Assembly: GCA_047639575.1 (NCBI GenBank)
Contig: JBLIOB010000017.1
Coordinates: forward strand, 1 to 29,634
Origin: JBLIOB01 sp047639575
Lineage (GTDB): Bacteria > Bacteroidota > Bacteroidia > Flavobacteriales_D > Parvicellaceae
Direction: 5' to 3'
DNA length: 29,634 nucleotides
Positions 17,559 to 24,383 of the stretch are shown in pieces. The notes under the pieces are model-generated. The model had not been told where the DNA came from. It was given only the letters and a program-made list of their open reading frames with translations, and did not search any database. The position numbers were made by a program, and so were the translations under genes. The number at the start of each line of letters is the position of its first letter. Position 1 is the stretch's first letter.

Positions 17559-17612
17559 AGTAAGCTTGGTAGCAGTATTTGATCGCAGCAAAAATAAAAT
17601 CAGAATTATATA

Positions 17613-17633
17613 AATAAAGGTGGCCACTTTATT
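17613..17633. repeat. Inverted repeat between truA and tetR
   Basis: GTGGCCAC at 17620-17627 is a perfect palindrome, extended by AATAAA on the left and TTTATT on the right with one bulged G. It could be an operator in the divergent truA-tetR region; there is no second copy to support a role. Confidence 0.25.
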
Positions 17634-17767
17634 AAAACTAAAGTGGATCAACAATAAAATGCGCCTGAGTGCTTTAACCAAAGACCAAAAAATTCTCAGT
17701 CTAAATCACTGAATAGCTTTACAATTAGCTAATCAATATTATTTCTGTCGAGTTATAAATATTTTTG

Positions 17768-17799
17768 TACTTTTGAACTATTCATTCATTTGTTCAAAA
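17768..17799 (+). promoter_or_regulatory. tetR promoter -7 box with overlapping inverted-repeat operator
   Basis: TACTTTTG at 17768-17775 matches TAnnTTTG exactly, 31 bases before the ATG. An inverted repeat TTTTGAAC (17771-17778) and GTTCAAAA (17792-17799), perfect over eight bases with a 13-base spacer, overlaps this box and the start of transcription. A shorter TGAA-CTA-TTCA palindrome lies inside it. The position suits repression by the TetR protein encoded directly downstream. Confidence 0.5.
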
Positions 17800-17806
17800 A
17801 TATTTC

Positions 17807-18391
17807 ATGAAAGAATCAAAGAAGAAAAAGAAAATATTAGACGAGTCTAAAGCGCTTTTTGAAAACTACGGTTACCAAAAAACAACGCTCACTGATATAG
17901 CCAAGTCGATCGGGTATGTTAAATCAGCGATCTATTACTATTTCAGTGGTAAAGAAGAGATCTTTGCTTCTATTGTGCAAAGTGAAGCGAATGACTTTCT
18001 AAATAAGTTAATTGCCGCTGTAGAGAAATCATCCGATCCCACAGAACAACTTCGAATCTATGTAGATACACGAATTAACCTGATGGAGAAAGTTGCTAAG
18101 CGATATCAATTCCTTAAAAAAGAGTTTTTTGAATTAATGCCATTAGTAGATGAAAATAGAAAAGAAAGTGATCTGCGTGAAGTAACATTTGTAATCGAGC
18201 TTATAAAACGTACCAATCAGGATGAAAAGCTTAACATTGAAAATCCAGCCTACACAGCAAAACTGCTTATGCAAAGTATTAAAGGTCTTGAAATCCAGAT
18301 GTTCGTAACCGATCAGATGCAAGCTCACAAGGAAAACCGAACCGCATTTATCGATTTTATCCTTTACGGGATATTTAACAAAAAAGCATAA
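17807..18391 (+). CDS. TetR/AcrR-family transcriptional regulator
   Basis: 194 residues, typical length. The N-terminal DNA-binding domain is clear: ILDESKALFENYGYQKTTL, TDIAKSIGYVKSAIYYYF, SGKEEIFASIV, that is the TetR helix-turn-helix with the recognition helix ending YYYF. The C-terminal ligand domain is diverged, as usual. The start at 17807 follows a good -7 box and a palindrome at 17768-17799, so self-repression is likely. The secreted hydrolase gene begins two bases after its stop, so both are on one message and the regulator probably responds to a substrate or product related to that hydrolase, such as a fatty acid or aromatic ester (inference). Confidence 0.92.
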   Translation: MKESKKKKKILDESKALFENYGYQKTTLTDIAKSIGYVKSAIYYYFSGKEEIFASIVQSEANDFLNKLIAAVEKSSDPTEQLRIYVDTRINLMEKVAKRYQFLKKEFFELMPLVDENRKESDLREVTFVIELIKRTNQDEKLNIENPAYTAKLLMQSIKGLEIQMFVTDQMQAHKENRTAFIDFILYGIFNKKA

Positions 18392-18393
18392 CC

Positions 18394-19698
18394 ATGAAAA
18401 CCATATTCATATCCATTCTAATCATTTTCGCAGGAACTGCGATCGCTCAACCATTTACTGTTGGCCATACTACGATAACATTCAATGATGCATCTCGATC
18501 TGGTGGATTTGGATCTGGTGGTGGAGCTGGTCGTCAGATTCAAACCGAAATTTACTATCCATCGGATATTGCTGGAGAAGATGTAAGCCTGACCTCAGGC
18601 GAATTCCCAGTTATCGTTTTCGGACATGGGTTTGCTATGGCCTGGGACGCCTATGAAAACATATGGACTGAATTGGTGCCTCAAGGCTTTATCATAGCTT
18701 TTCCTAGAACTGAGGGCGGATTGATTCCAGCACCTGCACATGACGAATTTGGCTTAGACCTCGCGTTGGTTGAAACAAAATTACAGATTGAAAACACCAC
18801 AGTTTCTAGTTTGTTTTATAATCATGTGACCAATAAATCCGCGATTATGGGCCACTCAATGGGTGGCGGAGCAACATTTCTGGCGGCTGAGAGCAATTCT
18901 AATATCACTACCGTGATTGTCTTAGCTCCGGCTGAAACAAGCCCTTCTGCGGTCACGGCAGCCACCAACATAACAGTTCCTGCTCTTGTATTTACTGCCG
19001 ATCAAGACCTAGTTACGCCAGCAATAGATCATCACATTCCAATTTACAATGCTCTAAATTCATCTTGTAAGTACTTGGTTAATATCATTGATGGAGCACA
19101 CTGTTATTACGCCAACTCAAATTTCAATTGTGATTTTGGCGAATCTACTTCGGGAGGGAGCATCGGAATAACGAGAGCAGTTCAGCAAGATATCATGTTT
19201 AGATATGTCTTACCGTGGTTGAGACTTTACCTTTACGATGACTGCGATCAACATTCAGTATTTGAAACAGATTTAGCCTTGGATGCCGAAGTAACTCACC
19301 TCTCATCGTGCAGCGGATTCCCAATTCCAACTTATGACTTAAACGTTTCGACAACTACCACTACCCTAACTTCTGATCAATCTGGAGTTTCTTATCAATG
19401 GCTCGAATGTGACAACAGTAACGCTCCAGCTCCAGGGGCAACCAACCAAAGCTACTCACCCACTAACAGTGGTAATTATGCTGTAGTATTAGGTTCTGGA
19501 TCATGTGTGGATACATCAAACTGTTATTTTATAGCCGCAGTAGGCATCGAGGAATTTGTCGAAACGATTAATCCTAATAAAGAACTAATCATGATTATTG
19601 ACTTGCTCGGTAGAGAAACTAAACCGGTTGCGAACACACCGCTTATATACATCTATAGTGACGGTACTAGAAAACGAATCATAAGAATCGAAGATTAA
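18394..19698 (+). CDS. Secreted PET-hydrolase-like (polyesterase/dienelactone-hydrolase type) serine hydrolase
   Basis: 434 residues. Signal peptide MKTIFISILIIFAGTAIAQ is followed by an alpha/beta-hydrolase domain with FPVIVFGHGFAMAWDAYE (oxyanion region), the nucleophile motif IMGHSMGGGATFLA (Ser155), TADQDLVTP (Asp203 or Asp205), and IDGAHCYYANSNFNC (His236). This layout is shared with the cutinase-like hydrolases of Bacteroidota that include the known PET-active enzymes of Aequorivita and Kaistella. Residues about 310-375 form an Ig-like region (SYQWLECDN). The C-terminus (IMIIDLLGRETKPVANTPL, then IYIYSDGTRKRIIRIE) is a variant T9SS sorting signal without the YPNP motif. The natural substrate is probably a lipid or plant-type polyester; activity on plastic cannot be inferred from sequence alone. 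Co-transcribed with the TetR gene. Confidence 0.85.
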   Translation: MKTIFISILIIFAGTAIAQPFTVGHTTITFNDASRSGGFGSGGGAGRQIQTEIYYPSDIAGEDVSLTSGEFPVIVFGHGFAMAWDAYENIWTELVPQGFIIAFPRTEGGLIPAPAHDEFGLDLALVETKLQIENTTVSSLFYNHVTNKSAIMGHSMGGGATFLAAESNSNITTVIVLAPAETSPSAVTAATNITVPALVFTADQDLVTPAIDHHIPIYNALNSSCKYLVNIIDGAHCYYANSNFNCDFGESTSGGSIGITRAVQQDIMFRYVLPWLRLYLYDDCDQHSVFETDLALDAEVTHLSSCSGFPIPTYDLNVSTTTTTLTSDQSGVSYQWLECDNSNAPAPGATNQSYSPTNSGNYAVVLGSGSCVDTSNCYFIAAVGIEEFVETINPNKELIMIIDLLGRETKPVANTPLIYIYSDGTRKRIIRIED

Positions 19699-19726
19699 TA
19701 ATAAATAACCCTTTACTACTCATACT

Positions 19727-19986
<260 letters not shown>

Positions 19987-20077
19987 AAAGTCACAAATCG
20001 ATATGACCACAAATAATTCAAAATTACCTCCTGTACGAATTAATTGACATTTTGCCTCCCTCATCGTACAATACCAT

Positions 20078-20260
20078 ATGAAAACAAATTCCCCGCTAAG
20101 TATCAATTTATCGAAAGTTAATTGCCCAAACTGTAAAATAGAACAACCTTCAATCAGAATCCCTAAAGACCTTAAACAGCTCGTTTTTGGAGGATGGACA
20201 TGCCATAATTGCTCGTGTCAAATGGACAAATTTGGAAATGATTCGAACAAGGACATTTAA
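20078..20260 (+). CDS. Mini zinc-ribbon protein
   Basis: A 60-residue protein with two CxxC pairs, VNCPNCKIEQPSIRIP and GWTCHNCSCQMDKFG, spaced 22 residues apart, as in small zinc ribbons. The intervening IRIPKDLKQLVFGGW segment is hydrophobic-basic. Small proteins of this pattern occur in many Bacteria but have no assigned function. No signal peptide, so cytoplasmic. It stands alone between the phosphatase fragment and the convergent oxidoreductase, with a bidirectional terminator downstream. No clear -7 box was found before the ATG. Coding status is supported by the motif rather than by length. Confidence 0.65.
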   Translation: MKTNSPLSINLSKVNCPNCKIEQPSIRIPKDLKQLVFGGWTCHNCSCQMDKFGNDSNKDI

Positions 20261-20320
20261 GTTAAGAGTAATAAGTTCACAAAATGTAGTTGAAGATTTG
20301 GACCTTAACAATTAGAAAAC

Positions 20321-20353
20321 AAAAAAGGCCACTTCTTTCGAGATGGCCTTTTC
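20321..20353 (-). terminator. Bidirectional terminator between the zinc-ribbon and oxidoreductase genes
   Basis: AAAAGGCCA and TGGCCTTTT form a nine-pair stem with a 12-base loop that can pair further. On the minus strand it lies 15 bases after the oxidoreductase stop and ends in six T; on the plus strand it ends in four T and can serve the zinc-ribbon gene. Confidence 0.85.
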
Positions 20354-20367
20354 AATTTGTCAGTTAT

Positions 20368-21507
20368 TTAAGAAAGACTTGAGGTTTTAACGTAATGAAT
20401 ATTACGCTCTTTCAAGTAATTCATAAAGTAATCGAATACGGCTTCGTGCTTTCCTATTAACTCTGGGGGAAATACACCTTTTTCCGAAAACAGACCAGAT
20501 AAGAACATGTTAGCTGCTGCAGTAGCAGTATATCCGGTAGTTCTTGCCATAGATGAAGTATTTGTATCGTTACAGTATTCATCATGAAGATTATAAACCA
20601 CTTCTTCCATTACTCCATTAGCATTTTCTCCTTTAACCGTAACTCTCATCACTGATAACTCTTCTTCCGTCTCGCATAATTTCCACTCATTAAACAGAAC
20701 GTTACTGGTGAAATCTAAAGGAGAAATCATATTTCCTTTCACGTTTATTTTTTCCTCACTAAAAAATCCACTTTCCTTTAATACTCTTACATATTCAACG
20801 TGACCAGGATACCGCAGTGTTTTCTCCTTCATGTTAGGGATATGGGGCATTGTGTAGATAATCGATCTCAATCCATCAGAATTAAATGATTCTAACGTTC
20901 CTACTCCATCAAACTCGACATAATCACAATCGGTTAGTGGTTCACGAACCACCTCTTCTCCGTGCTCTACATATCTAGCTGGTCTGGTATACTCTTCGAT
21001 TACATCGATTGGAGAAAATGGCGCTTTATAGCAAAACGGCCATTTTTTAACTTTAGGTAATCCACCGACTAAACATTCAAAGTCTGTGAGTTTCATGGTT
21101 TCATTGTATCTACCTAAAATGATGTTGTCCATTCCTGGAGCTACGCCACAATCAACTATCGCAGTTATATTCTTTTCTTTGGCTAAAGCATCAAGATCTA
21201 ATGAGTTTTCAGGAAAGAAAGAGATATCTATCACATTCATTTCCGCCTCAATGATGGCTTTTAAAGTTCTAAACCCTAGAAAACCTGGAACTGCACAAAT
21301 AACTAGGTCATGAGCTTTTATTGCCTTCTCTAATTCTGGAAGATTTGTAGCATCTAATTGCTGAATTGAAAGTTCTTGATTTTTACTTTTTACGCGATCC
21401 AGTACGTCTTGACTTAAATCAGTTAGCGTTACATTATGGTTTTTGGCCATGTCTATTGCCATAGCGCTGCCTACCATGCCGGCACCTAATACGATTACAT
21501 TACTCAT
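20368..21507 (-). CDS. Saccharopine dehydrogenase-family oxidoreductase (lysine 6-dehydrogenase-like)
   Basis: 379 residues. The NAD(P)-binding Rossmann motif is at the N-terminus (NVIVLGAGMVGSAMAIDMA, GxGxxG), followed by DATNLPELEKAIKAHDLVIC, AVPGFLGFRTLKAIIE, and VDCGVAPGMDNIILGRY, a well-conserved saccharopine-dehydrogenase family stretch. The C-terminal domain has GGLPKVKKWPFCYKAPFSP and FDGVGTLESFNSDGLRS. The layout matches lysine 6-dehydrogenase and the saccharopine reductases, which oxidise or reduce lysine-derived imines; which of these applies cannot be decided here. Cytoplasmic. It is a single gene with its own terminator at 20321-20353. A role in lysine breakdown is the simplest inference. 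Confidence 0.87.
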   Translation of the reverse strand: MSNVIVLGAGMVGSAMAIDMAKNHNVTLTDLSQDVLDRVKSKNQELSIQQLDATNLPELEKAIKAHDLVICAVPGFLGFRTLKAIIEAEMNVIDISFFPENSLDLDALAKEKNITAIVDCGVAPGMDNIILGRYNETMKLTDFECLVGGLPKVKKWPFCYKAPFSPIDVIEEYTRPARYVEHGEEVVREPLTDCDYVEFDGVGTLESFNSDGLRSIIYTMPHIPNMKEKTLRYPGHVEYVRVLKESGFFSEEKINVKGNMISPLDFTSNVLFNEWKLCETEEELSVMRVTVKGENANGVMEEVVYNLHDEYCNDTNTSSMARTTGYTATAAANMFLSGLFSEKGVFPPELIGKHEAVFDYFMNYLKERNIHYVKTSSLS

Positions 21508-21742
21508 GTAAGAATTTTTAATTTATAAGAATTGATTATTTAAGAATAGAAAATTAGGACTAGAACCGTCACAATCCTGGAATTAAGATCCAAGGCATTT
21601 CATTAATGCTAATTATTTTCTTTCTTAACATTTCACGAAGATGCGAATAAACTTTTGATCAAGGGCAATGTAGCATTAACACAAATATTATATCCTAAAT
21701 TATTTACGATCAATTCACAACTTATTTTTTTGAAAATCTTAC

Positions 21743-21760
21743 TATATTGCTCCAAAGAAA
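21743..21760 (+). promoter_or_regulatory. Shared promoter/leader element before the SiaC-like gene
   Basis: TATATTGCTCCAAAGAAA here closely resembles 22822-22840 before another small gene (TATATTTACTCCAAAGAAA), and the similarity extends upstream to ATCTTA. The TATATT part may be a -7 box, with transcription starting in the CTCC region. Confidence 0.4.
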
Positions 21761-21765
21761 TTCAA

Positions 21766-22146
21766 ATGGAGAACATAAATAGAATTGGAGATCAAAAACT
21801 TGCTACCGTAGATTTTAATGCGGACACAGGAATATTGGTGTTCTCTGGCAGATGTATTCCTGAAAATTCTGTGGAATATTTTGAACCTTTAATGAATTGG
21901 GTTGAAGCATATGGTGCGTCCCCCCAACCTAATACGGTATTCGATATTTATATGGACTATTTTAACACCAGTTCTTCTAAATGCATTCTTGATTTATTAA
22001 AAGAACTAGAAAAAATTGATCAAGCGGGAAATTCCAAACTTGCTGTTAAATGGAGATATGTTGAAGATGATGAAGATATGATGGAAGCTGGAGAAGACTA
22101 CGCCTCTATGGTCGATATCCCTTTCGAATTAATTGTAAAAGACTAA
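21766..22146 (+). CDS. SiaC-like phosphoprotein (DUF1987), anti-anti-sigma-type
   Basis: 126 residues, the usual family length, when started at ATG 21766 (MENINRIGDQKLATVDF). The frame is open to 21655, but the extra residues are not conserved-looking and contain the promoter element. The family core is intact: GILVFSGRCIPENSVEYFEP, then YMDYFNTSSSKCILDLLKEL. In Pseudomonas, SiaC is phosphorylated at Thr68 by SiaB and dephosphorylated by the SpoIIE-type phosphatase SiaA, and the unphosphorylated form activates a diguanylate cyclase. Here Thr68 falls exactly in the FNTSSSK motif. No siaB or siaD is in the window, but a SpoIIE phosphatase (26617-28842) and a phosphatase fragment (19727-19986) are, and either line could once have been its partner (inference). 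Confidence 0.88.
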   Translation: MENINRIGDQKLATVDFNADTGILVFSGRCIPENSVEYFEPLMNWVEAYGASPQPNTVFDIYMDYFNTSSSKCILDLLKELEKIDQAGNSKLAVKWRYVEDDEDMMEAGEDYASMVDIPFELIVKD

Positions 22147-22277
22147 GTACTTTGTTACTAAACCTTCTAAAAAGCAATAGATCAAGTTTAGACACACTAT
22201 AAGGAATCTACTTCCATTTTTAGCTTCACATGTTAATAAAAGCTTATCTATCAGCTCAATAGGCTAATTAATCCGCT

Positions 22278-22285
22278 TACCTTTG
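22278..22285 (+). promoter_or_regulatory. -7 box for the NlpC/P60 gene
   Basis: TACCTTTG matches TAnnTTTG exactly, ten bases before the ATG at 22296, which implies a very short leader. No TTTG at -33. Confidence 0.45.
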
Positions 22286-22295
22286 TGGCGAATTA

Positions 22296-22793
22296 ATGAA
22301 AAGAATCACATTAATATTCATTTGCATTTGTGCTATTTCGATAAGCTACGGTAGTCAGCATTCGAACATTACGTATAAAGATTCTGTCCCTCAAAAAGCG
22401 GATAGCTTAGTCGCGTTTGCTAAAACTTTAATAGGAACTACCTATAAATGGGGAGGAACATCACCTTCTACAGGCTTTGACTGTTCTGGATTCTGTAGAT
22501 ATGTATTTACTAATAATGCTGTTAAAGTTCCAAGAACGTCTGCTTCCTATGGAAACTACGGAACACAAATTGAAAAATATCAGGTTAGAAAAGGGGATGT
22601 AATATTGTTTCGAGGTACAGATCCTAAATCAAAAACTATTGGACATATTGGTATTGTGATTTCAAACCCAGGCGATCCTATTATGTTTATCCAGTGCTCT
22701 TCCTCTAAGCGGCATTATGGAGTTGTTATTACTGATTACGAGAACAGCAATTATCCAAATCGATTCATTAAATTCATGAGAGTAATCGATTAA
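22296..22793 (+). CDS. NlpC/P60-family cell-wall peptidase (C40)
   Basis: 165 residues: a signal peptide (MKRITLIFICICAISISYG) followed by one NlpC/P60 domain. The motifs are complete: LIGTTYKWGGTSPSTGFDCSGF with nucleophile Cys63, PRTSASYG, KGDVILFRG, GHIGIVISNPG with His117, and a third polar residue near CSSSKRHYG (His140). Such enzymes cut peptidoglycan stem peptides, usually between D-glutamate and diaminopimelate. It is periplasmic or outer-membrane associated. There are no extra SH3 or LysM domains, as in the short NlpC forms. Its own -7 box lies directly upstream, and the next gene starts 64 bases downstream behind another leader element. Confidence 0.93.
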   Translation: MKRITLIFICICAISISYGSQHSNITYKDSVPQKADSLVAFAKTLIGTTYKWGGTSPSTGFDCSGFCRYVFTNNAVKVPRTSASYGNYGTQIEKYQVRKGDVILFRGTDPKSKTIGHIGIVISNPGDPIMFIQCSSSKRHYGVVITDYENSNYPNRFIKFMRVID

Positions 22794-22821
22794 GCAATTA
22801 CGCTACTTTTTAGATTAATCT

Positions 22822-22840
22822 TATATTTACTCCAAAGAAA
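22822..22840 (+). promoter_or_regulatory. Shared promoter/leader element before the 91-residue gene
   Basis: TATATTTACTCCAAAGAAA, nearly the same as 21743-21760. The first eight bases, TATATTTA, differ from TAnnTTTG at one position. Confidence 0.4.
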
Positions 22841-22857
22841 AATTAAATACCAACAAT

Positions 22858-23133
22858 ATGGGAGCGATCTACAATTTTAAAACTGGTGAAAACCAAACGA
22901 AAGAAGTCATCATTCATAAAAATGGATTTTGGGGAACACTAGGAATTACTATAGACGGCCAAAAGCTGAATACAAAAATGGTTTTTACTGGTGGTGTAAA
23001 GAAATTTGATTTCCCCGTAGACAACAATGTGGTTAACATTCAAGTAGCAATTCCAAAAATGTTTCCTGGATTCAGAGCTTGGGAGTACACGGTTAATGTT
23101 GACGGAGAGCAATTAGCTCACGTAAGAAAGTAA
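22858..23133 (+). CDS. Small beta-rich protein of unknown function
   Basis: 91 residues, not recognised. It has no signal peptide and no cysteines. The sequence alternates polar and hydrophobic residues, suggesting a beta-sandwich: KEVIIHKNGFWGTLGITIDG, then KMVFTGGVKKFDFPVDNNVV, FRAWEYTVNVDGEQL. An upstream element shared with the SiaC-like gene and a strong terminator 18 bases downstream support it as a real, separately transcribed gene. Confidence 0.7.
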   Translation: MGAIYNFKTGENQTKEVIIHKNGFWGTLGITIDGQKLNTKMVFTGGVKKFDFPVDNNVVNIQVAIPKMFPGFRAWEYTVNVDGEQLAHVRK

Positions 23134-23151
23134 TTAGGTCCAATAGACTTG

Positions 23152-23189
23152 AAGGCCATTTGTTCTGTTAGAATTAATGGCCTTTTTTT
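23152..23189 (+). terminator. Intrinsic terminator after the 91-residue gene
   Basis: AAGGCCATT (23152-23160) and AATGGCCTT (23176-23184) form a perfect nine-pair stem with a 15-base loop, followed by five more T, 18 bases after the stop at 23133. Confidence 0.9.
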
Positions 23190-23303
23190 ATGCTTATTAA
23201 TTCTAACAAACATTTGAAGAATCACTTGGATTAACTGGCAATATTTAATCTATAATTAGTAAATTTCTAACAGATTCAATTTTTGCTAAACATGTAATTT
23301 GCC

Positions 23304-23320
23304 AATCTAAAACGATTTAG
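23304..23320. promoter_or_regulatory. LacI-type operator upstream of lacI
   Basis: AATCTAAAACGATTTAG, a near-palindrome with the central CG typical of LacI-family sites (CTAAA..CG..TTTAG). It agrees at 16 of 17 bases with the left and central part of the 24-bp palindrome at 26414-26437 and ends 14 bases before the lacI ATG. Confidence 0.7.
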
Positions 23321-23334
23321 TATATTAGTTGGAC

Positions 23335-24375
23335 ATGAAAAAAGTTTCGCTAGCAGATGTTGCCAAAAGTTTAGGTGTTTCGAAAACTCTAGTTTCACTT
23401 GTTTTAAACGACAAAGGAGACAATGTAGGCATCAGCGCAACCACGCAAGAAAAAGTTCGAAAGGCAGCTTTGGACATGAATTACAAGCCCAATCAATTTG
23501 CAAGAGGTTTAAGAATTGGGAAATCAAATGTTATAGGATTAATCGTTTCAGATATATCTAACCCTTTCTATGCTAGGATGTGTAAAAGCGTTGAAGATTA
23601 CTTAAACTCAAAAGGCTACAATCTAATTATATGCAGCTCAGATGAAGATCCAAAAAAAGAGTCTTACCTGGCGGACATGCTCATTGAAAGACACGTTGAT
23701 GGACTAATATTATCTAGTTCTCAAGAAGACAGTAAAACAATTAAAGAGCTCAACAAATCAAATTTCCCGCTCGTGTTAATTGACAGACATTCTCCCAAAA
23801 TAAAAACGAACCATGTAGTCGTTGATAATAGCGAAGGTGCTCACAAAGGAGTGGAACACCTAGTTAATCTTGGACATACTAAAATTGGCTATTTCACTGT
23901 ATCTCCTTCACACATTAGCACTATAAAGGACCGAACGAACGGATACAAAAAAGCGCTAAAAGCATGCGGAGTGAGGTATAACTCAAGCTTGGTTAGAGAA
24001 ATTCCTTTTGAAAACATTAAAGAAGGTGTCGCTAAAGAGTTGAAGGAATTAATCAGTCCGCCACACAGTATTTCAGCACTATTTACGGTTAATAATAACG
24101 TGGCAGTAGCTGCCCTTGAGGCGTTATCTGAAATGGGAATTAGAATTCCACAAGATCTTGCATTAGTTAGTTTCGATGATATAGATGCCTTTAAATTATG
24201 CTATCCTCCGGTTACAGCAATTCGTCAACCGATTGAGGAAATGGGAATAAAAGCAGCACAGGTATTATTGGAAGTTATTGAGTCTGACGATAACTCAAAA
24301 GAACCTTTAGAAGTTTGTTTATCAACCGAATTGATTGTCAGAAAATCTTGTGGTCAATTTCTTACTGAACTCTAA
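23335..24375 (+). CDS. LacI-family transcriptional regulator
   Basis: 346 residues. ATG at 23335 (MKKVSLADVAK) is preferred to the upstream TTG. The N-terminal LacI helix-turn-helix is SLADVAKSLGVSKTLVSLVL (residues about 5-24), followed by the hinge region NYKPNQFARGL. The periplasmic-binding-protein-like domain has SNVIGLIVSDISNPFYARM, RHVDGLILSS, LVLIDRHSP, VVDNSEGAHKGVEHLVNLGH and LALVSFDDIDAFKL. Members sense sugars or related metabolites. An operator-like site lies between its promoter region and start, and the same core forms a perfect palindrome upstream of the convergent lectin gene, whose stop is eight bases from this gene's stop. Control of itself and of the lectin is therefore likely. 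Confidence 0.95.
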   Translation: MKKVSLADVAKSLGVSKTLVSLVLNDKGDNVGISATTQEKVRKAALDMNYKPNQFARGLRIGKSNVIGLIVSDISNPFYARMCKSVEDYLNSKGYNLIICSSDEDPKKESYLADMLIERHVDGLILSSSQEDSKTIKELNKSNFPLVLIDRHSPKIKTNHVVVDNSEGAHKGVEHLVNLGHTKIGYFTVSPSHISTIKDRTNGYKKALKACGVRYNSSLVREIPFENIKEGVAKELKELISPPHSISALFTVNNNVAVAALEALSEMGIRIPQDLALVSFDDIDAFKLCYPPVTAIRQPIEEMGIKAAQVLLEVIESDDNSKEPLEVCLSTELIVRKSCGQFLTEL

Positions 24376-24383
24376 AGTATTAT

